DNA of 64,000 nucleotides from a bacterium (GCA_030603495.1 JAUVXR010000002.1:62001-126000), one strand, 5' to 3'; shown: positions 10,901-18,425, counted from the first letter of the stretch. Numbers and translations are program-made. The notes: generated by a model not told the origin, from the letters alone.

Positions 10901-11022
10901 ACGAGGCGGCATCCAGGGCCCAAAGACCGCCGCCGCGCATGGGTTGCAGGCAATGCGGGGGCAGCTAAGAAGTTGCGCAGGAGCAACGACCTCGGTTTGC
11001 GGGCCTTTGTCTCTAGCATCAT
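7945..11022 (-). CDS. Secreted C39-like (papain-fold) cysteine protease with C-terminal FlgD-like Ig domain
   Basis: Start MMLETKARKPRS chosen because GGGAGAG sits 5 bases upstream; the longer reading frame has no such site. A hydrophobic signal (CRLVLLAVVALLLISSSVSLA) precedes the protease domain. Catalytic residues of a C39/papain-like fold are visible: Cys about 121 in WCYGCSPTSAAMMFGYYD, His about 309 in GHSMVGLGYD and Asp about 327 in HDTWDHND. An Ig/PKD-like region follows (VDDLSHSLTYRWSATDDAG), then a module shared with the downstream neighbour (GLHLFSLPYTYNP, FKGYWLHVWED) and a final FlgD-like Ig domain (AEICNISGVVIQRLSE, AGRYLARITAEA). It probably cleaves peptides outside the cytoplasm; the substrate is unknown. 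Confidence 0.82.
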   Translation of the reverse strand: MMLETKARKPRSLLLRNFLAAPALPATHARRRSLGPGCRLVLLAVVALLLISSSVSLAAVEDYIVRTFEYEGKTVVQMVVPGCPPELRQSEPPVVLPAAVGPDQAVNVLTNVPALDWCYGCSPTSAAMMFGYYDNLAGLGNMYAGPTNGGVFPMTNASWGYGECPLSATHMSYDGRTTRGNVDDYWVAFGDPGPDPFIVNGWVEHIHADCTADFMGTNQSNFNASDGTTYFFYNDDGSPFYDPPDSEGYRDGGHGMQLFAESRGYSVVENFSQYILNSVRGNTEQGFTFEDFQAEIDAGRPVLIHLEGHSMVGLGYDTDTGDMYIHDTWDHNDHTMPWGGIYSDMQHYAVNVIRLGHLRVTDGPEGDPNPVTGEGQVQCSVSAVDDLSHSLTYRWSATDDAGSFDTPGAPTTIWTSPENTTDSTIEYRISVTVTCSEGASVTASYIQLVEPTRPVIEITNPLNNSAIFSTTPVIQAFITDPDSGVDESSIVLTIDTDVYTLGDFTYDADSGFLRYEASLGEGAHQVTVRAKNNDGDEAEKTIYFRILQKSFDAGLHLFSLPYTYNPGQFPTPSSLFGLDPDEVATTRWWPQDSSSNKYRVYDPENGSYDTYGTFNPPDAQGGSAIVDSPPAGLGYFIRLKTTAGGTIEDTGIALDGLTSSYEIDLGYGTNRPRGWNMIGCPFTNAVNFGSAQFITEGNYQSFFEAIEEGVTDGILWGFTSTGDSGYYDFPASPAGASLEPFKGYWLHVWEDTTVVIFAGQLGGAAAEHPEVGTISSEDGWQAQIIASAGGHTDQANYIGISSRATAGYDPGLDVVEPPAVDDVIQCYQPRSDWEQYSAHYARDIRPAAAGSQTWDIEVFCGLSNVPVTLTWPRLNAEVPTEIKLMLEDLDSGQQVFMRTAGGYTFSSPEGGAVRHLRIVAYDDTATSLTLSGISAQALSDSGGVVITYSVSKPATVGAEICNISGVVIQRLSERTSSGGQVEMMLWDGRSQRGSKVPAGRYLARITAEAADGQTVQAVRPFTILP

Positions 11023-11131
11023 TCGTGCTCTCCCGTCACTTTTCAGCATCATTATGTGCTGGTACAACGCTGCCTGCCAACAACGTCCCCTCACCGACAA
11101 AGTCAAGTAAGTCTGCATCTGCCGGTTCCAG

Positions 11132-12379
11132 CTAGGAACCGGATAGGAATTGCCCTGTCAGCACCTCCGGCATTGCTCCTGCGACCCCGGCCGCCTGCAG
11201 GCCGCTCAGGTATGAGTTTAGGAAAGGCAGCCAAGACTCTATAGTCTGGCCCTTCCCAGCCTGCCCATACGCCGCCGGCCATCCCTCCCTGCCCAGGGGG
11301 AAAAACACTGCCAATCCCTGATCTCGGACCTGCACCGGGGCCAGCGGACCTTGCAGATAGCTGGCAACTATAGCCCGTCTAGTAGCCCGGGCCAGTTGCC
11401 GAGCTTGCTGGGCAACTCCGCCATGAGCAGTAAGGCCCCCCAGCGCAGTCGCGAAACCACCCAGATCTACTAACTCCGACTGGGTCCCCCAACTCTCCGC
11501 TCGGCTGCGCGCCAGGGTTATCTCCGGGATTATTGCGGGCATTTCATCTTGTGCCCCAGCCACCAAGGCTCGTAGTCGCCGCCCCACCGCCGCCGCTCTG
11601 GACATATCAATCGCAATCAAAGAGATGGCCACGTCAGGCTCATGCTGCCACATATCGCCCAGGCTGGCCACAGCCTGTTGCGCCAACGCTCGCCCATCCC
11701 CCCCAGGATGGGCTATCAGCCACGACAGTATTTCATCCCATGGCAGCCCGGGGCTATACATCAACCCGGGTGTGCCTACCAGGTAGCGCACCGTCCCCGC
11801 CAACTTCGCCGCGACTTCCACAGTGACGCCAAAGCAGCAATCCAGGAAAAGCGCGTCCAACTTCTCCTGAGCGCTGCCCTCAACCCCGTGTGACAAGGCC
11901 ACTTGCAGGTCCAGCCATAGGAAGCTGGCTCCTGCCCTGTCTTGCTCTGAGGCCAGCGTCGGGGCTACCTGTCCGTGGCCGACGACCACCAGCGCGTAAC
12001 GTTTAGCCACCGCTTGCTGCATCCCCCATTTTATAAGGTTCGCAATACGCTTCCCCTGCGACGCCTCGCTCAGCTCCACCACCTGGCAATGTCGTTGCCC
12101 CACTTTGTCGAAGAAGTAGCGCTGCCCCCGCACTTCCCCTGGCTCATTGCTGTCCGTGGTCACCACCTCGGCAACCGCAGTGATTTGACTCGCGTGCCGC
12201 ACCCTCTCCAGGTAGCGCAGGTAGCGCTCCCCGAGCCGCGGGAGGTCAGCCTGCTCACTTACATATACCAGTAGCCCCCATTCTGCTGGTCGGGCCGAAG
12301 CACCACTAACCTCGACCAGAGCCAACAGCCCCAACACCACCGCGCACCCAAGGTATTTCCCCCATCCCGAGGCTGTCAT
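11132..12379 (-). CDS. Secreted clostripain-like cysteine protease (peptidase family C11)
   Basis: 415 residues with a signal peptide (YLGCAVVLGLLALVEVSGASA). The C11 signature is present: His135 in YALVVVGHGQ and the Asp-x-Cys motif in LDALFLDCCFGVTVEVA (Asp180, Cys182), followed by a segment typical of the caspase-like fold (YLVGTPGLMYSPGLPWDEIL). Clostripain relatives cleave after Arg or Lys and are usually exported. The gene lies between a C39-like protease and a CsgG-like/FN3 protein in one operon, so it may process or mature the secreted products of the same operon. Length and motif order fit the family well. Confidence 0.85.
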   Translation of the reverse strand: MTASGWGKYLGCAVVLGLLALVEVSGASARPAEWGLLVYVSEQADLPRLGERYLRYLERVRHASQITAVAEVVTTDSNEPGEVRGQRYFFDKVGQRHCQVVELSEASQGKRIANLIKWGMQQAVAKRYALVVVGHGQVAPTLASEQDRAGASFLWLDLQVALSHGVEGSAQEKLDALFLDCCFGVTVEVAAKLAGTVRYLVGTPGLMYSPGLPWDEILSWLIAHPGGDGRALAQQAVASLGDMWQHEPDVAISLIAIDMSRAAAVGRRLRALVAGAQDEMPAIIPEITLARSRAESWGTQSELVDLGGFATALGGLTAHGGVAQQARQLARATRRAIVASYLQGPLAPVQVRDQGLAVFFPLGREGWPAAYGQAGKGQTIESWLPFLNSYLSGLQAAGVAGAMPEVLTGQFLSGS

Positions 12380-12447
12380 TGCTCGCTTTCGTCTTGCCCG
12401 GCAACCGGCCCATCTCGGCCTGTTGCTAAGAGATCTCGTACGTGCTC

Positions 12448-14388
12448 TCAGCGGCGCCCGTCCCCGAACTCTTGCCCGCGTTCATGCCATAAGCCGCTGC
12501 GACTGGCGGGATGCCGCGCCGGGCGGTCACTGCCCCCTACCGCCGCGCTTGACGGCGGGGATGGCGGCCCTTCGGCGGTGGTGAAGGTGAACACGCTGCT
12601 GTAGATCCAACCAGTCCGATATTCACCAGCTACGTACGAAATGGGGTCAGCTTCGCCTATCTTCCGGTTGCCCACTACCCACCAATATTGCCTGGCATTG
12701 TCAAAGGTATAATCCGTGACGGTATGGGTCATGTAGTTGCTGCCGGTCCACGAGAGGTCACCACTCGTGTACACAGGCGGCCAGCTTAGCGTCGGGCTAT
12801 CGTAGACTTGCACCTGGTACTGGTCGGCGCGCACTGAAGGAGTCCATTCGAAGGTAACACTGGTAGGATTAATCCCCCCGGTGTTGCTGTCGGGCTCCTC
12901 GAGGATAGCCGGCTCGAAGTAAGTCACTGGCCCCGCTGCCCGACTCGCTTCGCTGAGTGCGTCGGGAGGGTCAACCTCCTGCGCGGCTTCTTCCTCTTCT
13001 TCCTCCTCCTGCGCCGGGCCTACCCGGGTTGCCCTCACCCCTGCCGACCCGACAACCGGGGGAACGGGTTGGATCGGGTCCACGACGCGCGCTACCTTGT
13101 AGAAATATGTGTCGCCGGTCACCAGTGCGGGGTCGTCGTAGGTAATATCCACACTACCGTCAGCCATTTCGTTGTTACGGTCGAGATACTGAAAGCTCGT
13201 GCTAAAGATAACCCCCAGGCGAGCCGGGGCAGTATCCTCGTAGAAATCCAGCCGTGGCTCACTGGTCGCACCGACGATATTCTCTGGTTCAGCGATCAGA
13301 CCGGCACTTTCACCCCGATAGAACAGCCAGGCGTGGACCTGACTCGTTTCCGGGATCAAACCACGGTCCAGATTCACCCTGATGAACGGTGTCAGGCCCA
13401 GTCCGGCTTGGCCGATTTGCGCGTCAACCACAGGTGGCTTGGTCGTTCCCTTGCTCATGCCTATCGCCAGTACCCCGAGCAGCATAGCGAACGCCCAACC
13501 TTTGCGTATCGTCTTAGTAATGCTTTGGCGGTGCTGGCGCTCTCGGACGACCTCAGAGGGAGTGTACTGCGCGTAGATATAGTCGCCGGTGCGAGGCCAC
13601 AGACTATCGCCAATGGCCCTGCCCTTGGAGAACCGAGCCTGCACGTCGAAGACCGTGATCTCCCCCACCGCCCGAGCCTTAACCCGCTGAAGATCAGGAT
13701 TCCAGTCGGCGCGCACGACCACCATATTCTGCCCATCGTGAACGCCGTTGTTCAGACCAATGTTCATGGTTACGATCCCGTGGTTGTCTACAGAGTCAAT
13801 CTTCCCCCGCGGCACATGATGGCGCAACATCGTCCTAACCGCTGCCTCTGCCACCTGCCGGAGTGCCTCGTTGACCACGGTAGCGTCGTCCCCCCGCCAG
13901 CCCGGAATTGGCGCGGTCTCGACAGAAACCATCGCGCCATCCAGAACCCACCCCAGGAAAACGTCCATCGCCTTGAGCTCCAGGCGCACCCGGCACTGAC
14001 CGGTCCCGCGGTCCACCGCCACTTCGTGCACGGTGCCAGTAATTACCTTATCAACCTGGAGATACTCACCGAGACGAACCTGTTGGGTCTCCATCAGCGG
14101 CGGTACCAGCCCCAGGTCCGCCAGGGCTGCGTGCAGTGAGCGCTTGGCAATAGTCCGGAACTCCCCAGAATCTTCCAAGGCCATAGCCACCGCATCGGTG
14201 GCCTTCTCCGAGGCCTTGAACGAATCGTGGCCGGTGATATCCTGAATCGGCAGCACTACTGCGGAGGTCATCTCGGTAAAGGCTTGCCCATAGGCAGCAG
14301 TCGGAGCAAGACCGTAGGGGACTGCGATCAAGACTGCTACAATGAGTGCTACGTGCTTGGCTAGGGGTTCGTGGCTTATCCGGTACAT
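12448..14388 (-). CDS. Secreted protein with CsgG-like N-terminal domain and C-terminal FN3-type domain
   Basis: First gene of the envelope operon, 646 residues. After a signal peptide (VALIVAVLIAVPYGLAPTAAYG) comes a CsgG/curli-assembly-like part (SAVVLPIQDITGHDSFKASE... AVAMALEDSGEFRTI... VDKVITGTVHEVAVD). A transmembrane-like segment (AFAMLLGVLAIGMSKG) lies near residue 310, as in its shorter paralogue at the other end of the operon. The C-terminal half holds beta-rich Ig/FN3-like sequence (PTSVTFEWTPSVRADQYQVQVYD) after an acidic hinge (EEEEEEEAAQE). CsgG-like proteins form outer-membrane pores or periplasmic assemblies; that this one supports export of the operon's own proteins is inference only. 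Confidence 0.7.
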   Translation of the reverse strand: MYRISHEPLAKHVALIVAVLIAVPYGLAPTAAYGQAFTEMTSAVVLPIQDITGHDSFKASEKATDAVAMALEDSGEFRTIAKRSLHAALADLGLVPPLMETQQVRLGEYLQVDKVITGTVHEVAVDRGTGQCRVRLELKAMDVFLGWVLDGAMVSVETAPIPGWRGDDATVVNEALRQVAEAAVRTMLRHHVPRGKIDSVDNHGIVTMNIGLNNGVHDGQNMVVVRADWNPDLQRVKARAVGEITVFDVQARFSKGRAIGDSLWPRTGDYIYAQYTPSEVVRERQHRQSITKTIRKGWAFAMLLGVLAIGMSKGTTKPPVVDAQIGQAGLGLTPFIRVNLDRGLIPETSQVHAWLFYRGESAGLIAEPENIVGATSEPRLDFYEDTAPARLGVIFSTSFQYLDRNNEMADGSVDITYDDPALVTGDTYFYKVARVVDPIQPVPPVVGSAGVRATRVGPAQEEEEEEEAAQEVDPPDALSEASRAAGPVTYFEPAILEEPDSNTGGINPTSVTFEWTPSVRADQYQVQVYDSPTLSWPPVYTSGDLSWTGSNYMTHTVTDYTFDNARQYWWVVGNRKIGEADPISYVAGEYRTGWIYSSVFTFTTAEGPPSPPSSAAVGGSDRPARHPASRSGLWHERGQEFGDGRR

Positions 14389-14445
14389 TGGCTACACTCT
14401 CCCTATGAGGATGTCGCTGGTTCTGTCTATGTGTTAATGTAGCTT

Positions 14446-14475
14446 AGTATACCACAGCGCCGTCAAACGTGTAAA
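14446..14475 (-). promoter_or_regulatory. Sigma70-type promoter of the envelope operon
   Basis: TTTACA and TATACT are spaced by 18 bases on the minus strand, placing transcription start about 50 bases before the first gene of the envelope operon. No other promoter-like pair is seen between the six genes, whose gaps are short. Confidence 0.55.
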
Positions 14476-14841
14476 CTCTCCCGACACCTCTCCCACCTGA
14501 GTCTCCACTGACCTTGTCCATCTTCTACTACGACAATATCATCCTCGTTTCTTCACCAGCGCCCAGCCCAACACCATTCCGCCACCCGTCTCAGTTACAA
14601 GCGGCCTGGCCTTCAACCACCGCGATGTCCGTGTTTGCCCTTGTCTCTGGCTCCGTATTATAGCACAGGCCCTCTCTCGGTGCAAGCCTAACTTGGCTGC
14701 TAGCAGCAGCCCTCCCCAGATCCCAACGCCTCTGCTGCATCCCAAACTGGTAAGGCCGGGCAACCACGGCGCCTACTTATGACTCTGGGACCTTGCCCAA
14801 TTCACCGAGATTCTCGGCCAGCACGGACTGCCCGCCTGCCG
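14476..14841. other. Intergenic region without a recognisable gene
   Basis: Between the envelope operon promoter and the end of the aspartate kinase gene. The only open frame (about 74 codons, minus strand) has no ribosome site and no recognisable sequence. I see no RNA gene here. Confidence 0.5.
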
Positions 14842-15708
14842 CTACCCGGCACACACAACGCGCGTGCCCGAAACCTGTGGATCAAAGCCGCTGCGAACCC
14901 AAATGTCGACTTTCTGCTGTAGAGCATACTCGACCGCCTCCCGCTGAATGACCTGCGGGAACTTCGGCCACTCCAGCAGCTCCCGGCCATCCACCTCACC
15001 CAACTTCCGCGCCTCCTCATGGACGGACGGGTCGCGGTCATAGATGCCGTCCACGTCGCTGCACATTGTCGCTTCGCTCTGGCCCAGCGCAGCAGCCAGT
15101 GCCACGGCCGTCAAGTTGGACCCACCTCGCCCCAGAACGGACACCTGGTCCCGGCCCGTCTTCACTTCCCGGCAGTAGCCCTGGAACCCGGCTACCACCG
15201 GCACAATGCCCCAGTCAATTAGCTCCAGAATATACTCGCTGTCTACCGACTCAATCAACGCGCCGACTACTCCACCCGTGGTGCGTATCCCCGCCTCCCG
15301 GCCGGTCATTGAATAGGCGGGACAGCCCATCGCCTCCAGCGCCATAGCCAGCGACGAGTTGGCGCGCAACTCCCCGCTCATAAGCAGCCGGGCGTATTCG
15401 CGATCCGACGGGTTAGGAGAGATGTAGGCACTGAGCTGGTCCAGCTTGTCAGTGGCCCAGTCAAATGCGGAGACAACGATTACGGGAGTTACCCCTTCTT
15501 CACACAGCGGTATAACATACCCCTCGGCGATCTCGCGTAGCCGTTTGGCCCGGGCCCGATTGCGCCACTGCTCCAGCAGGCGGTATATCTGGTTAGCATC
15601 CCCCAGCCCACAGCATTCTTCGACTAGCCGATCTTCGCCCGGGCCGAACCGCTCATAGCCCTGCAGCGTTCTTCCTCCGAATTTCAGCACCGGTATCGTT
15701 GCCGACAC
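14842..15708 (-). CDS. Aspartate kinase, catalytic domain only
   Basis: Transfers phosphate from ATP to aspartate, the first step towards lysine, threonine and methionine. Amino-acid kinase motifs are clear: LKFGGRTL at the N-terminus (usual KFGGTS), VIVVSAFDWATDKL, the aspartate-kinase stretch SVLGRGGSNLTAVALAAALG, and SDVDGIYDRDPSV. The protein is 288 residues and stops after the kinase fold (QKVDIWVRSGF), so both C-terminal ACT regulatory domains found in ordinary LysC are absent. This implies an unregulated or specialised enzyme. A consensus promoter lies 55 bases upstream. It could belong to another branch of the amino-acid kinase family, but the GRGGSNLTA motif favours aspartate kinase. 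Confidence 0.82.
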   Translation of the reverse strand: MSATIPVLKFGGRTLQGYERFGPGEDRLVEECCGLGDANQIYRLLEQWRNRARAKRLREIAEGYVIPLCEEGVTPVIVVSAFDWATDKLDQLSAYISPNPSDREYARLLMSGELRANSSLAMALEAMGCPAYSMTGREAGIRTTGGVVGALIESVDSEYILELIDWGIVPVVAGFQGYCREVKTGRDQVSVLGRGGSNLTAVALAAALGQSEATMCSDVDGIYDRDPSVHEEARKLGEVDGRELLEWPKFPQVIQREAVEYALQQKVDIWVRSGFDPQVSGTRVVCAG

Positions 15709-15762
15709 TGTCTTTCCATACGCTCCAATAATGGCAGGTTACACTTAGATAGCGCTGCTGAG

Positions 15763-15790
15763 ATTATAACCATAATCAATCTGCTGTCAA
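15763..15790 (-). promoter_or_regulatory. Consensus sigma70 promoter of the aspartate kinase gene
   Basis: TTGACA and TATAAT, both exact consensus, with a 16-base spacer on the minus strand. The predicted 5' UTR is about 48 bases, too short for a lysine riboswitch. Confidence 0.8.
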
Positions 15791-15839
15791 CCGTGCCGCC
15801 CCATATTCCTCGGGCAAGGGGAATCAACCTCCGACCGGG

Positions 15840-16277
15840 TCAGAGCAGCAACCGCGCAAGGTTGACGGCCCAGCCGACCAGCAGTATGACGAGCATTACT
15901 CGCCCCCCCTGCTCCGAGAACAGCCAGCGGGGCAGCAGCATCCCGTCCCGTACCAGCCCTATAATTGTTGCCAGCAATACTGCCCACGTCGCCAGATAGG
16001 CCGCCGGGCCTAAAATATGGATGTTGAAAGCAGCAACTACTCGCCCGTCAGCCATCAGGGCGAAGGCCGTAGTCATCCCGCAAAAGGGGCACGGCAAGCC
16101 CGTCAGCCAACGGAAGAGGCACGGCAGCGGCAATAGGTGCTCGTGGGTGCCATAGCCGCCGGCTTCAGGAGTCAGCAGCCGCGCAACTATCAGCACAGCC
16201 AAAGCCCCCAGGGCCCACAAGAGCGATTGCTTCCGCCCTTCCGACCACCACCCAACTGCCCGCCCAGACGATACCAT
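15840..16277 (-). CDS. DUF2752 family membrane protein
   Basis: Small integral membrane protein of unknown function. The family hallmark is visible: CLFRWLTGLPCPFCGMTTAFALMADGRVVAAFNIH, with the conserved Cys-Pro-x-Cys-Gly and the Asn of the 'NP' position (here NIH). At least three hydrophobic segments follow the soluble start (SLLWALGALAVLIVARLL, LGPAAYLATWAVLLATIIGLV, VMLVILLVGWAVNLARLLL). The open frame extends upstream through the tRNA-Leu gene, but that part translates tRNA sequence and is not real; I placed the start at MVSSGRAVGWWSEG. The exact start remains uncertain. Confidence 0.78.
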   Translation of the reverse strand: MVSSGRAVGWWSEGRKQSLLWALGALAVLIVARLLTPEAGGYGTHEHLLPLPCLFRWLTGLPCPFCGMTTAFALMADGRVVAAFNIHILGPAAYLATWAVLLATIIGLVRDGMLLPRWLFSEQGGRVMLVILLVGWAVNLARLLL

Positions 16278-16410
16278 CAGCCTGTCGCTGTCGGCCGGAG
16301 CAGCCCTCTGGATTCTCGCACAAGACTCAGACACCACTGTGCTCTTGATGGATGGTTGGAGCGATCGCCGCCATGCGTATTGAGATTGGCAAGTCAGGAT
16401 AAGATGGTGG

Positions 16411-16496
16411 TGCCGGGGATGGGATTTGAACCCATACGCTCCTTGCGGAGCCCAGGATTTTAAGTCCCGTGCGTCTGCCGATTCCGCCACCCCGGC
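16411..16496 (-). tRNA. tRNA-Leu (UAA), CCA encoded
   Basis: Minus-strand cloverleaf: acceptor GCCGGGG pairs with CCCCGGC, the anticodon loop is CTTAAAA (anticodon TAA), the variable arm is long (CTCCGCAAGGAG), the T loop is GGTTCAAATCC, the discriminator is A, and the 3' CCA is encoded in the DNA (16408-16410). Confidence 0.97.
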
Positions 16497-16580
16497 CCTA
16501 GCCTTGATATTAACATACCCCGCTCAGGCTGTCCACCAATCCCCAATTTCCCCCTACTCCGCTGGCACCGGGTGTTTCCG

Positions 16581-16610
16581 CTTGGTTGACGGTTGGCTCA
16601 AGGCCTACCG
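16581..16610 (-). repeat. Boundary repeat, degenerate copy 1
   Basis: Minus strand CCTTGAGCCAACCGTCAACC is about 80% identical to the core CCTTGAGCTGACCGTCAAGC found at five other gene boundaries up to 21 kb. It lies just after the stop of the 92-residue gene. This is the weakest copy. Confidence 0.45.
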
Positions 16611-16620
16611 TGATGGCCTG

Positions 16621-16899
16621 TTATTCGTCCCTAGTTCGCAAATGGGCGTGAGGATCAACCCCAATTGACGTAAGGTACTCATCAATAGCCCGGTGCTTGG
16701 CCAGGGCGCAGCCCAAGGTGATAAGCTCCGCGGGATCTACTTCTTCCAGGTCCACGGCACCGAGTTCGCCCAGCTCGCGCAGGCACTTGTGGAAGTCAAT
16801 GGTGCGGACCACTTTAGCGCCGGCAACAGTGTCTTCGATTTCGACCTCTACGTTCTCGGGCACTTCTATGGATGTCAATATGCGCGCCTTTATAGCCAT
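16621..16899 (-). CDS. Hypothetical acidic 92-residue protein
   Basis: MAIKARILTSIEVPENVEVEIED... is preceded by AAGGAG 9 bases upstream, a good ribosome site. The N-terminal stretch looks like a short beta hairpin, the remainder is helical and acidic, ending DPHAHLRTRDE. No signal peptide or membrane segment, and I do not recognise a family. It lies downstream of a truncated aminoglycoside acetyltransferase-like frame and between two copies of the boundary repeat, so it is part of the small-gene array. Confidence 0.6.
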   Translation of the reverse strand: MAIKARILTSIEVPENVEVEIEDTVAGAKVVRTIDFHKCLRELGELGAVDLEEVDPAELITLGCALAKHRAIDEYLTSIGVDPHAHLRTRDE

Positions 16900-16923
16900 G
16901 CAACTGCTCTCCTTGCTTTCAGA

Positions 16924-17076
16924 TTACCCGCCTTGCTTGACGGTCAGCTCAAGGTCTGGCATAACCGTAGAACTAGAAAGCGAGCTGTGGACACCGACTA
17001 TATTTCGCTCCCCCAGGCCTAGCCTCCGCAACCCCTGCTTCATATCTTCTTTGGTGAGGACGGTTTGTCCGATCAT
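16924..17076 (-). pseudogene. Truncated AAC(3)-type aminoglycoside N-acetyltransferase N-terminus fused to the boundary repeat
   Basis: A 50-codon frame starts MIGQTVLTKEDMKQGLRRLG and continues to NIVGVHSSLSS, which matches the conserved start of the AAC(3)/YokD antibiotic N-acetyltransferase family (typically 'vtk.di...L..LGl..Gd.vlVHSSLss'). The remaining 200 or more residues of that family are missing; instead the frame runs straight into the repeat peptide VMPDLELTVKQGG and stops. AAGAGG lies upstream of the ATG. It follows the GNAT gene by 35 bases. I read it as a gene stump created by deletion or recombination at the repeat. Confidence 0.65.
16931..16962 (-). repeat. Boundary repeat, copy 2
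   Basis: Minus strand begins ATGCCAGACCTTGAGCTGAC and translates as MPDLELTVKQGG before a stop. It is in frame with the acetyltransferase stump and ends about 32 bases before the next start codon. Confidence 0.8.
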
Positions 17077-17111
17077 TTTGAACTAACCTCTTAAGGCTGG
17101 TAGCAAACTGA

Positions 17112-18233
17112 CTACCATCTATCGCTCGCGGGGTGATGATACGGTACCTCCGGCAGCAAGGCCTGCAGAGCTTGCGCCACCTCGGGGCCGAGCTTGGGTC
17201 TCAGCGTCAGACCGCCGCGCAGGTAACCCTCCCAGGCGGAGATCATGCCGCAAACGATCTGCGTCAGCAGCTCGCGGGATCCGACCAGGTCCAGAGCCGC
17301 TCCCGACCCACCCAGTCCGAGAGTACCGGATTGCTCACCCCAGGTTAGCGTGATTGCTTCCGCCAAGACTGATTTATCCAAAGCAGTGGCTCTCTCCTCA
17401 AACATAGGGCGCAGCAAGTTAAGCAGCCCCGGCAGGTCGAGGATTTTGAACTGGAAAACACAAGCCGGTGCCGGCCGGTAGCCGCGAGCCCACAAGAGAT
17501 GCACCAGTGGTTGGTCGCCCTCCGATATGGAGAAGGTGAGTTCGGTCTCTCCCAACTCTCTTACTGCGGCGCTGAGAGCATACAGAAGTGCGTCAGCGAC
17601 TACTAGTCGATCCTCGATGTCCGGGGGAACAAAGAGCCCCGCCACCAAGCCGGGCCAGTATAGGAAGCGCTCGCAGAATCCGATTATCTCTCCGTGTTTC
17701 TCGGCGATAACCCCGACTGGCTCTTGACCGCCTTTTCGACACCCCTCTTCGCTTGTATACCAAGAATGGCTTTTCCTCCACCAAACCAGGTTCTTCTCAC
17801 ACACACCAAAGTACGGCCGTTGGACCTGTTTGACGAAGCTTAGCACGGCGGCTTCATCATCGTCGCAATATGGCCGCACTGCGACCTGCCCAGCTTGCTC
17901 CGTTGCAAGCGGGCCGCTATAATTACGTTGGTTAAAGAGGTATACATGGCCAGCACGGGCGTAAAGCCGGCGGGGGTGATTACCAGCACTCACGGCTGAG
18001 CAGGTATAACCATGGTCTAGCGCAAACTGATGCGCTCGCTGCATCATGCCAGCGGCGATGCCTCGACGCCGCACGCTCTCGTCGACGCTTACACCGCCAA
18101 TCCCAGCTAGCGGAACACAGACCCCAGTGGGAAACTGAAAGGAAATATGGGGAACTGTGATGCGACCGACATCGTTGCTCTCTAGGGCGGCTATAACAGT
18201 ATTCGCTTCCCATCGGAACCGAGGTTCAGTCAT
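17112..18233 (-). CDS. GNAT family N-acetyltransferase, Eis-like architecture
   Basis: 373 residues. The acetyl-CoA binding motif of the GNAT fold is seen at about residues 44-62 (GIGGVSVDESVRRRGIAAGMM), followed by HQFALDHGYTCSAVSAGNHPRRLYARAGH. A second, degenerate GNAT-like half (VAVRPYCDDDEAAVLSFVKQ ... EKHGEIIGFCERF) and a C-terminal SCP2-like part (LTLRPKLGPEVAQALQALLPE) give the Eis-type three-part plan. Family members acetylate aminoglycosides, peptides or polyamines; the substrate here cannot be read. The nearby AAC(3)-like stump hints at an antibiotic-modification cluster. AGGAGG lies about 10 bases before the start. Confidence 0.78.
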   Translation of the reverse strand: MTEPRFRWEANTVIAALESNDVGRITVPHISFQFPTGVCVPLAGIGGVSVDESVRRRGIAAGMMQRAHQFALDHGYTCSAVSAGNHPRRLYARAGHVYLFNQRNYSGPLATEQAGQVAVRPYCDDDEAAVLSFVKQVQRPYFGVCEKNLVWWRKSHSWYTSEEGCRKGGQEPVGVIAEKHGEIIGFCERFLYWPGLVAGLFVPPDIEDRLVVADALLYALSAAVRELGETELTFSISEGDQPLVHLLWARGYRPAPACVFQFKILDLPGLLNLLRPMFEERATALDKSVLAEAITLTWGEQSGTLGLGGSGAALDLVGSRELLTQIVCGMISAWEGYLRGGLTLRPKLGPEVAQALQALLPEVPYHHPASDRW

Positions 18234-18275
18234 CGGGAATGTCCTCCTGTGATACTTTCGGCTTGTTCGGAGCGG

Positions 18276-18419
18276 TCAAGTCGGCGAAGAATATCCCAAT
18301 CTCCGCGGCGTCCGCTGGCTACCCTTCTGCCGACTAGCTTCGGCGTTGCACCAGTCACGGACGGTCCTTACCGCGATATCTAGCTGTTTAGCCGGCTACC
18401 TGACGGTCAGCTCAGGGTC
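18276..18419 (-). pseudogene. Decayed excisionase-type helix-turn-helix gene containing boundary repeat copy 3
   Basis: The minus-strand frame reads DPELTVR-stop-PAKQLDIAVRTVRDWC and on to RQKGSQRTPRRLG, then stops. This is the pattern of MerR/excisionase-like HTH_17 domains ('LTvkqAAelLgvsvrTVrrWc'), interrupted by a TAG where Gln is expected. The first residues (DPELTV) are the boundary repeat (18393-18420). This copy therefore indicates that the repeat peptide PDLELTVKQ is the N-terminus of a helix-turn-helix protein. Confidence 0.6.
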
Positions 18420-18425
18420 TAGTAC

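Noticed and set aside
13069-14139. Plus-strand open frame of 356 codons
   Set aside because: It is antisense to the CsgG-like/FN3 gene; composition follows the real gene, and it has no recognisable domain or ribosome site.
15709-15840. Lysine riboswitch upstream of the aspartate kinase
   Set aside because: The predicted leader is only about 48 bases, far too short for that riboswitch.
16278-16490. Upstream extension of the DUF2752 reading frame (MAESADARDLKSW...)
   Set aside because: It translates the tRNA-Leu gene and its flank; such MAESADARDLKS leaders are a common artefact of tRNA read-through.
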